A stretch of 22,244 nucleotides of DNA. It comes from a virus. The stretch lies in IMG/VR virus record IMGVR_UViG_3300013230_000004, positions 1 to 22,244 of that record; one strand, 5' to 3'. This document shows, piece by piece, positions 13,959-19,982 of the stretch. The notes under the pieces were generated by a model. That model was not told the DNA's origin and made no database searches. It worked only from the letters and a program-made list of their open reading frames with translations. The translations under genes and the position numbers were made by a program. Each line of letters begins with the position of its first letter. The stretch's first letter is position 1.

Positions 13959-14428
13959 AATTTGCTGAATTGAAAACCCTTTTTGATAATGTAAAAGCAG
14001 AGTGGCAAGAAGACTCACAGGTTGACTTCCAGTTTAAAAGCAAACAATACACGGAAGACCTAGCACAGTTGTCTCTTGGCATCCCTTATCAACACAATAA
14101 ATACTTAAACTACTACAACGATTTCTCTACGGAAAAGAGTGCGTTGGAGTTTCAATACAGAATTAAAGTCAGAGACAAACGAGAGTATTACCAAGGAGAA
14201 GCAGACCCTGAAGTCTATAAGGAAAAACCCTTTGGACAAACAATTAAAACATCCGAGAAGATGAAAGTCTATCTAGAAGCGGATGAGGATTTAATTAACA
14301 TTGAGATGAAGATAGAGTTTATTAACAAGGCGCTTTTCTATCTTGATAATGTCTTGAAGATGGTATCGAATAGAAGTTTCCAAATTAAAAACGCTATTGA
14401 GTGGGAGAAGTTTATTAACGGAAACTGA
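13955..14428 (+). CDS. uvsY: Recombination mediator UvsY
   Basis: UvsY helps the UvsX recombinase replace single-strand-binding protein on ssDNA in recombination-dependent replication and repair. This protein of 157 residues is a little longer than T4 UvsY (137). It shares the family layout: helical N-terminus, a basic KVRDKREYYQGEADPEVY segment (about 70-87; T4 has KARLDYYSGRGD), then KTSEKMKVYLEADEDLINIE (about 95-114; T4 MKTVLSADKDVLKVD) and a helical end with VSNRSFQIKNAIEWEKFING (T4 IKSRGFAIKHIQDMRAFEAG). It overlaps the preceding gene by four bases and is one base from the uvsW ATG, so the recombination pair is probably translated together. Confidence 0.88.
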   Translation: MKFAELKTLFDNVKAEWQEDSQVDFQFKSKQYTEDLAQLSLGIPYQHNKYLNYYNDFSTEKSALEFQYRIKVRDKREYYQGEADPEVYKEKPFGQTIKTSEKMKVYLEADEDLINIEMKIEFINKALFYLDNVLKMVSNRSFQIKNAIEWEKFINGN

Positions 14429-14429
14429 G

Positions 14430-15887
14430 ATGAGTATTTCAATCAAGAAAAAGAATGAGGTCTTCATGACCATCAATGCGGAGCCTGCTATCCACATGGA
14501 GTTGTCTGACTACTTCACCTTTGATGTGCCCAATGCAAAATTCATGCCGCTCTACCGCAACAAAATGTGGGATGGCAAGATTCGTTTGTATTCTCCTGGC
14601 ACTGGTGAATTGTATTGTGGACTAGCAGAGCACCTCAGAGAATGGGCATCGATTAAAAACTATGACTTGTCTTTTGAAGACAATAAGTTTTACGGTCATG
14701 TAGATGACAAAGACCCACTCGTTTCTCTTGAGGGTGTTAAGTATTTCATGAATAAAATTTGTGTTAAGCACAAACCAAGAGACTACCAATACAAGGCAGT
14801 ATATGAGGCACTGAAGAATCACCGCAAACTTCTGTTGTCTCCCACAGCATCTGGTAAGTCTCTGATGATTTACTCTCTGGTGCGTTACTACGTTGCACAA
14901 CAGAAACGTATCCTTATCATTGTGCCTACTACATCATTGGTGGAGCAGATGTATTCTGACTTTGCTGACTATGGTTGGGATGTAGATGAGTATTGCCACA
15001 AAGTATATGGTGGTAAAGATAAAAATACTGACAGGGAAGTAGTCATCTCAACTTGGCAGTCTATCTATAAATTCCCCAAGAGATACTTTGATGACTTTGA
15101 ATGTGTCATCGGTGACGAGGCACACCAGTTTAAGTCTAAGTCACTGACTGGCATCATGACAAAGTTACACCAGGCAAAGTATCGTTTTGGTTTTACAGGC
15201 ACACTCGATGGGTCTGCTACACACAAGTGGGTGCTAGAAGGTTTGTTTGGTCCTTGTGCTCAGGTAACCAAGACTGATAGACTTATCAAAGAGGGTCACC
15301 TAGCAGAGTTTAGAATTAAGATTCTATTACTACGGCATGAACCTCAGACATTCTTTACTTACCAAGATGAAATTGATTATCTTGTGGAGCATAAGAAAAG
15401 AAACAATCTGATTAAAAACCTAGTCAGGGACTTGAATGGAAACACTCTAGTCTTGTTTAACTACGTCGATAGACATGGTTTGCCTTTATACGAGAGCATA
15501 AATAAGAGCATAGGTGAAACCCGAAAGGTTTTCTTTGTTTATGGTGGAGTAGATACTGAAGAGCGTGAAAAAATTAGAAGCATTACTGAGCGTGAAAAAG
15601 ACGCTGTAATTATTGCCTCATACGGCACATTCAGCACAGGTATCAACATTAGAAATTTGCATAACGTCGTATTCGCATCACCTTCTAAATCTAGAGTAAG
15701 GAATCTTCAATCTATTGGAAGGGTGCTACGCAAAGGTGAAGGAAAAGATTTAGCAACACTATATGATATTGCTGACGATATTTCTGAGAAACCAAATAAA
15801 AATTATACGTTAAAGCATCTAGAAGAAAGAATCAATATCTACCAAGAAGAAAACTTTAATTATGAAGTAATTAAAATTAACGTTTAA
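14430..15887 (+). CDS. uvsW: UvsW superfamily 2 helicase
   Basis: UvsW unwinds and remodels recombination and R-loop intermediates and in T4 switches replication from origin to recombination mode. From this start it has 485 residues (T4 about 500). I chose ATG 14430, one base after the uvsY stop, over a TTG at 14397 inside uvsY, because the family starts close to the MSISIKKKNEVFM segment. An N-terminal domain (NKMWDGKIRLYSPGTGEL) precedes motif I in LLLSPTASGKSLMIYS, motif II DEAH in CVIGDEAHQFKS, motif III FGFTGTLDG and the C-terminal motif VI in QSIGRVLRKGEGK. All helicase motifs are intact. The two-lobed layout matches T4 UvsW. Confidence 0.94.
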   Translation: MSISIKKKNEVFMTINAEPAIHMELSDYFTFDVPNAKFMPLYRNKMWDGKIRLYSPGTGELYCGLAEHLREWASIKNYDLSFEDNKFYGHVDDKDPLVSLEGVKYFMNKICVKHKPRDYQYKAVYEALKNHRKLLLSPTASGKSLMIYSLVRYYVAQQKRILIIVPTTSLVEQMYSDFADYGWDVDEYCHKVYGGKDKNTDREVVISTWQSIYKFPKRYFDDFECVIGDEAHQFKSKSLTGIMTKLHQAKYRFGFTGTLDGSATHKWVLEGLFGPCAQVTKTDRLIKEGHLAEFRIKILLLRHEPQTFFTYQDEIDYLVEHKKRNNLIKNLVRDLNGNTLVLFNYVDRHGLPLYESINKSIGETRKVFFVYGGVDTEEREKIRSITEREKDAVIIASYGTFSTGINIRNLHNVVFASPSKSRVRNLQSIGRVLRKGEGKDLATLYDIADDISEKPNKNYTLKHLEERINIYQEENFNYEVIKINV

Positions 15888-15888
15888 T

Positions 15889-16284
15889 ATGGAAGAAGAA
15901 TTCTATGCATCAATAAAATTAATGTCAGGCGAAGAAATCGTTGCTAAGGTTTCTTACGATAACGATGAAGACGTTCTCATTATTGAGAATCCTCGCCTAG
16001 TTAATGTGATTGAAATGAAAAAAGGTAAATCACACATGAAAGGGTTTACCTTTGATGCATGGATGGCAGCGACTTATGATGAGATGTTTATCATCAAGAA
16101 AGACCACATCCTTACAATCACAGAATTAGATACAAAGATACAAAAATTTTACACCCGCTTCTTACAAAAAGAGAATGGTGAGATTGAGGATACAACAAAA
16201 GTAGATATCAAACACCAAAGAGGATACATGTCCTCAGTAAAAGAAGCCCGTAAGTCTTTAGAAGATCTTTATAAAAGAAGCTAA
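15889..16284 (+). CDS. Small Sm-like protein, phage type
   Basis: This 131-residue protein has an N-terminal IKLMSGEEIVAKVSYDNDED segment (about 9-28), then VLIIENPRLVNVIEM. The pattern (hydrophobic strand, SGEEI, strand, acidic turn, hydrophobic strand, NPR) resembles the Sm1 half of Sm/Lsm folds. A crystal structure of an Sm-like protein of putative cyanophage origin has been reported, and this protein has the same type of N-terminus. The C-terminal half (about 85-131) is charged and helical. It is one base after the uvsW stop and is the last gene before the gp55 promoter. Sm-like proteins usually bind RNA, but RNA binding here is only inference. Assignment is from pattern, so only moderately sure. 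Confidence 0.6.
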   Translation: MEEEFYASIKLMSGEEIVAKVSYDNDEDVLIIENPRLVNVIEMKKGKSHMKGFTFDAWMAATYDEMFIIKKDHILTITELDTKIQKFYTRFLQKENGEIEDTTKVDIKHQRGYMSSVKEARKSLEDLYKRS

Positions 16285-16343
16285 TAATCTTTGAAACGCT
16301 ACATCGCTAATTATACAGAGATTTAGAGGTCTTGTCAAGTCCC

Positions 16344-16372
16344 TTGCATTTTCTTGAATAAGGTGTTACAAT
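16344..16372 (+). promoter_or_regulatory. Sigma-70-type promoter upstream of gp55
   Basis: A -35 TTGCAT (16344-16349; 4 of 6 consensus) and a -10 TACAAT (16367-16372; 5 of 6) are separated by 17 bases. It lies in the 110-base gap before gp55. Transcription would begin near 16379, shortly before AAGGATAAG. A weaker candidate lies upstream (TTGAAA at 16291, TATACA at 16312) but its spacing of 15 is short. Confidence 0.65.
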
Positions 16373-16394
16373 ACAAACAAGGATAAGTAAGACC

Positions 16395-16886
16395 ATGGCA
16401 AGAAGAAAGACAGAGAATTATGTAAACAACAGAGACTTCCTAGATGCTCTGATGGTTTATCGTAAAGAAGTTGCCGAGGCAGAAGCAAACGGGCAACCCA
16501 AACCTCGTGTCCCTCCTTACATTGGAGAGTGTTTTCTCAAGATTGCAACACACTTGTCATACAAACCAAACTTCGTAAACTACATGTTTAGAGAAGACAT
16601 GATTTGCGACGGTATTGAAAACTGCTTACAATACATTCACAACTTTAATCCAGAGAAGTCTACTAATCCTTTTGCATACTTCACTCAAATCATCTACTTC
16701 GCTTTCCTTCGCCGTATCTCTAAAGAAAAGAAACAGTTAGAAATCAAAGCAAAGATTCTAGAGAAGTCTGGTTTTGATGAAGTTTTACATACAGATAGTC
16801 ACACTGGTGACATGGCAGGTTATAGTAGTAGTGCCTCCGACTTGAATAGCATCAAAGAGTCCCTTGAGATTAGATATAAACGATGA
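16395..16886 (+). CDS. 55: Late-transcription sigma factor gp55
   Basis: gp55 is the minimal sigma factor that directs host RNA polymerase to late promoters (TATAAATA in T4). This protein has 163 residues (T4 185). Conserved parts are ENYVNNRDFLDAL (about 7-19; T4 YNYVNNKELLQAI), FREDMICDGIENCLQYIHNF (about 65-84; T4 KQEMIADGIEASIKGLHNF) and the core-binding NPFAYFTQIIYFAFLRRISK followed by EKKQ (about 91-114). The T4 C-terminal clamp-binding tail (SLDFLYE) is not visible: this protein ends SASDLNSIKESLEIRYKR. It overlaps gp47 by four bases and is preceded by a sigma-70 promoter, consistent with expression before the late genes that it switches on. Confidence 0.93.
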   Translation: MARRKTENYVNNRDFLDALMVYRKEVAEAEANGQPKPRVPPYIGECFLKIATHLSYKPNFVNYMFREDMICDGIENCLQYIHNFNPEKSTNPFAYFTQIIYFAFLRRISKEKKQLEIKAKILEKSGFDEVLHTDSHTGDMAGYSSSASDLNSIKESLEIRYKR

Positions 16887-17929
16887 TTGCTCTTATCACT
16901 GACCAGCACCTAGACGGAAGAAAAGGTAGTGTTGCTTTCTGGGAATACTTCAAAAAGTTTTACGATGATGTTTTCTTCCCCACGCTGGAAAAGAAAGGTA
17001 TCAAGAGCATCATTGACCTAGGTGATACATTCGACAACCGTAAAGGTATTGACTTCAATGTATGGAGTCGTGTGCGACAGTATTATTTCCAACGTCTTGA
17101 GGACATGGGTATTACTGTCCACATGATTCTTGGCAACCACTGTGTGTATTACAAGAATACTAATCAAGTAAACTCACCTGACCTGCTGCTCGATAGTTTT
17201 CATAACATTAATGTTATCTCTACTGCCCGTGAGGTTACAGTAGAGGGACGAAAGATTCTTATGCTGCCTTGGATTAATTCTGAGAATAGAGAGAAGACAT
17301 TCAAACTAATTGAAGAGACTGATGCTGAAATTTGCATGGGTCACCTTGAGCTGAATGGTTTTGAAGTTACTCCTGGCATGAGAATGGAGCACGGGATGGA
17401 CCCGAAGATTTTTTCTAAATTTAAACAAGTATTCTCAGGTCACTTCCACCACAAGTCCAAGAAAGGTAACATCCAGTATCTTGGCAATCCTTACCAGATG
17501 TTTTGGAATGACTATAAGGATGAAAGAGGATTTCATCTCTGGAATCCTGACACTACTAAACTTACTAGAGTCAAGAATCCCTACGAGATTTTCCAAAAGG
17601 TTTTCTACAACGAAACTACAGAGTCACATTTAGAGTTTGACCTTGACAAGTGTAAGCATTCATTTGTCAAGATTGTAGTCGAAGATAAGAAAGACTATCA
17701 GGAGTTTGAAAAGTTTGTGGAGAATGTCTATTGCAAGAAACCACATGATGTCAAAATCATTGAGACCTTTGTCAATGACACATTCTTGGAAGACGATGAT
17801 AACGTAGAAGTCAAAGATACATTGACTTTGCTCAACGAATACATCGACGAAGTTGACCTAGCAGTCAACAAAGATAAATTAAAATCTCTCATGCGGTCCC
17901 TATATATTGAGAGTTGTGAGGTAGTATAA
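16883..17929 (+). CDS. 47: Recombination endonuclease subunit gp47 (Mre11/SbcD-like)
   Basis: gp47 is the nuclease partner of gp46. The complex resects DNA ends for recombination-dependent replication and helps break down host DNA. It has 348 residues (T4 339). The metallophosphoesterase motifs run in order: DQH (D7, H9), LGDTFDNRK (D48), ILGNHC (N85, H86), CMGHLELNG (H154) and SGHFHH (H187, H189). The usual GNHD is GNHC here, so the Asp is Cys 87; the metal and catalytic Asn and His remain. ELNGF and LGNPYQMFWND match the T4 segments ELNGF and IGTPW. The C-terminal third is acidic. It overlaps gp55 by four bases and the next gene by one, in an operon with gp46. Confidence 0.94.
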   Translation: MIALITDQHLDGRKGSVAFWEYFKKFYDDVFFPTLEKKGIKSIIDLGDTFDNRKGIDFNVWSRVRQYYFQRLEDMGITVHMILGNHCVYYKNTNQVNSPDLLLDSFHNINVISTAREVTVEGRKILMLPWINSENREKTFKLIEETDAEICMGHLELNGFEVTPGMRMEHGMDPKIFSKFKQVFSGHFHHKSKKGNIQYLGNPYQMFWNDYKDERGFHLWNPDTTKLTRVKNPYEIFQKVFYNETTESHLEFDLDKCKHSFVKIVVEDKKDYQEFEKFVENVYCKKPHDVKIIETFVNDTFLEDDDNVEVKDTLTLLNEYIDEVDLAVNKDKLKSLMRSLYIESCEVV

Positions 17930-18198
17930 TGTTTCTCATCACCCTCAAGGACCAACCTGATGGAGTCTATTCTCTAATATCAGAAGAGGGTGAGCATGTC
18001 ATCTTTTTCTTTGAAGAGGAAGATGATGCCGATAGATACCTCATGCAACTAGAGCAACACGATGACCACCAAGACCTGCCAGAGATGACAGTTGTTGAGG
18101 TGGATATTGACATTGCATCAAAAGTGTGCGAAGATAAAGGATACCACTACACAGTGGTAACCCCAGACGACGTGATAGTGCCACCCGACGATTTATGA
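17929..18198 (+). CDS. DUF3110-like protein between gp47 and gp46
   Basis: This 89-residue acidic protein has the pattern of the cyanobacterial and plant DUF3110 family as I remember it: an N-terminal strand (MFLITLKD), DGVYSLISEEGEHVIFFFEE, a DDADRYLMQLEQHD helix (about 33-46), then TVVEVDIDIASKVCEDKGYH and a C-terminal VVTPDDVIVPP. The family members I recall have a matching EDEDDA-RY helix and FCE-GY ending. The function of DUF3110 is unknown. It overlaps gp47 by one base and gp46 by four, so it is made with the end-resection pair. No nuclease, helicase or membrane motif is visible. A phage copy of a host-lineage family in this position suggests a role tied to the host or to the nuclease complex, which is inference. 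Confidence 0.68.
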   Translation: MFLITLKDQPDGVYSLISEEGEHVIFFFEEEDDADRYLMQLEQHDDHQDLPEMTVVEVDIDIASKVCEDKGYHYTVVTPDDVIVPPDDL

Positions 18199-19919
18199 TT
18201 ATTTTTGAAAACCTGAAGTGGAAAAACTTTCTCAGCACAGGCAATCAGTTTACTGAAGTCAACCTGGCACAAGACAAGAGCACTATTATTGTTGGTGCCA
18301 ATGGTGCAGGTAAATCTACAATCCTAGACGCACTTACCTTCGCGTTGTTTGGAAAACCTTTTCGTAAGATTAACAAACCACAACTCCTTAACTCTATCAA
18401 CATGGGAGATTGTGTTGTCAATCTTAACTTCAACATCGGCAGGAATAAATATGAAGTAACGCGAGGTATTAAACCTGCGGTATTTGAAGTTAAGCAGAAT
18501 GGTGTAGCACTGAATCAAGACGCATCTGTTGTTGACCAGCAGAAAAATTTTGAGCAGACCATTCTCAAAATGAATTACAAATCTTTCACACAGATTGTCG
18601 TATTGGGGTCCTCTACTTTCGTGCCTTTTATGAGGTTGCCGCTGGCAGCACGAAGAGATATCATTGAAGACATTCTGGACATTCAAATTTTCTCATCAAT
18701 GAATGTCAATCTGAAAGACAAGATTAGAAATATTAATGATGAATTAAAAGACCACGAATATAAACTGTCGCTAGTCAAAGAAAAGATTGACATGCAGAAG
18801 CAGTTTATGATAGACATCGAAAAGAAGAATAAAGAAGACATCCAGGAAAAAGAATCTCGTAAGGAGCAATTCCTGACTGAGGCTTTAGGTTATGAAACTG
18901 AGATACTCAATAACGACAAAGAAATCGACGAGAAGAGCTCTGCCATTTCAGACACGCAGAAGATTAAAACAACGATTGCTAAAGTCGAAACACTCAAGAA
19001 TAAAATCTCAACTAAACAAAACTCATACACAAAAGAGAAATCATTCTTTGAAGAAAATGATTCTTGCCCAACATGCGGTCAAGGTATCGAAGAGCATTTC
19101 AAACATGAGAAGGTCTCGCTTCTCTCGGATAAACTTGCTGAGGTGGAGAAAGCTATGTCTGATTTGGGACAACAACTTTCCGACCTCCAAAGTCAAGAGA
19201 ATACCTTTATTCTTTTAATTGATGAAATCAATCAACTCAATTCAAAGAATAGACAATTAAAGAATGACATTAACTCACTTCATAGGCGAATTGAGGACTT
19301 GGACCGAGACATCAGAAAACTTAGGGATACGGATGTCAGTCAACGGGAGCAGTTTTCAATTCTTAAATCACTCGACAATCAAAGTAAAGAAATCCAAAAA
19401 GTCATCTCGGAAACCAAAGAGGAGAAAGATTGTCTCACCACAGCAACGCAACTTCTCAAAGACTCAGGCATCAAAACGCGCATCATCAAAAAATACCTCC
19501 CGACGATGAATAAACTCATCAACGAGTATCTGGACAAGATGGAGTTTTCAGCAAGTTTCATGCTCGATGAAAGTTTTTCTGAAGTAATCAAATCTAGATA
19601 TCGTGATGAGTTTAGTTATGAAAGTTTTAGCGAAGGAGAGAAAGCTCGTATTGATATTGCTCTGTTGCTTACTTGGCGCAGCATTGCTAAACTTAAGAAT
19701 AGCGTGGATACTAACCTCCTTATTCTAGATGAAATCTTTGACGGGTCTCTTGACCAATCTGGCAATAGTGACCTTGGTTGGATTCTAAAAACGTTTGATG
19801 ACAAGACAAACGTATTCGTCATCTCACACCGAGACAACATGGCAGATAAGTTTGACCGATGTCTGCGATTTGAGAAGCATAAGAATTTCTCATACGTCAC
19901 GGAAGAGACAACAGCATGA
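18195..19919 (+). CDS. 46: Recombination endonuclease subunit gp46 (Rad50/SbcC-like)
   Basis: gp46 is the ATPase of the gp46-gp47 end-resection complex. It has 574 residues (T4 560). The N-terminal ATPase half has Walker A GANGAGKST (about 34-42) and LTFALFGKPFRKI. Two long coiled-coil arms (about 170-285 and 300-425) meet at a zinc-hook CPTCGQ (C291, C294). The C-terminal ATPase half has the ABC signature SFSEGEKARIDIALLL (477-492) and Walker B LLILDEIFDGSLD (about 508-520), with a downstream ISHRD switch. All ATP-binding elements are intact. The start overlaps the DUF3110-like gene by four bases (ATGA). It ends the recombination operon: an unusual hairpin follows its stop. Confidence 0.95.
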   Translation: MIIFENLKWKNFLSTGNQFTEVNLAQDKSTIIVGANGAGKSTILDALTFALFGKPFRKINKPQLLNSINMGDCVVNLNFNIGRNKYEVTRGIKPAVFEVKQNGVALNQDASVVDQQKNFEQTILKMNYKSFTQIVVLGSSTFVPFMRLPLAARRDIIEDILDIQIFSSMNVNLKDKIRNINDELKDHEYKLSLVKEKIDMQKQFMIDIEKKNKEDIQEKESRKEQFLTEALGYETEILNNDKEIDEKSSAISDTQKIKTTIAKVETLKNKISTKQNSYTKEKSFFEENDSCPTCGQGIEEHFKHEKVSLLSDKLAEVEKAMSDLGQQLSDLQSQENTFILLIDEINQLNSKNRQLKNDINSLHRRIEDLDRDIRKLRDTDVSQREQFSILKSLDNQSKEIQKVISETKEEKDCLTTATQLLKDSGIKTRIIKKYLPTMNKLINEYLDKMEFSASFMLDESFSEVIKSRYRDEFSYESFSEGEKARIDIALLLTWRSIAKLKNSVDTNLLILDEIFDGSLDQSGNSDLGWILKTFDDKTNVFVISHRDNMADKFDRCLRFEKHKNFSYVTEETTA

Positions 19920-19925
19920 CTTATC

Positions 19926-19949
19926 AGGGGTTGCCTACGGGTGACCCCT
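19926..19949 (+). terminator. Stable hairpin with UACG tetraloop after gp46
   Basis: Ten-base arms (AGGGGTTGCC at 19926-19935 and GGTGACCCCT at 19940-19949) pair fully, with two adjacent G-T wobbles in the middle, closing on TACG. C(UACG)G is an exceptionally stable RNA tetraloop. AT-rich DNA (ATTGTATTATAAG) follows but there is no clean T run, so it may be an mRNA 3'-end or processing element rather than a full terminator. Confidence 0.6.
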
Positions 19950-19959
19950 ATTGTATTAT
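19931..19959 (+). promoter_or_regulatory. Promoter for the CobT-like gene
   Basis: A -35 TTGCCT (19931-19936) and a -10 TATTAT (19954-19959) are 17 bases apart. The -35 lies in the upstream hairpin arm. The -10 and its leader (19954-19976) are repeated almost exactly upstream of the next gene, which supports a real promoter. Confidence 0.55.
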
Positions 19960-19982
19960 AAGTCCATCAACGCAAGAGACCG

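Noticed and set aside
14397-14430. TTG at 14397 as the uvsW start, adding 11 residues
   Set aside because: The extension lies inside uvsY, and ATG 14430 is one base after the uvsY stop and gives a family-like N-terminus.
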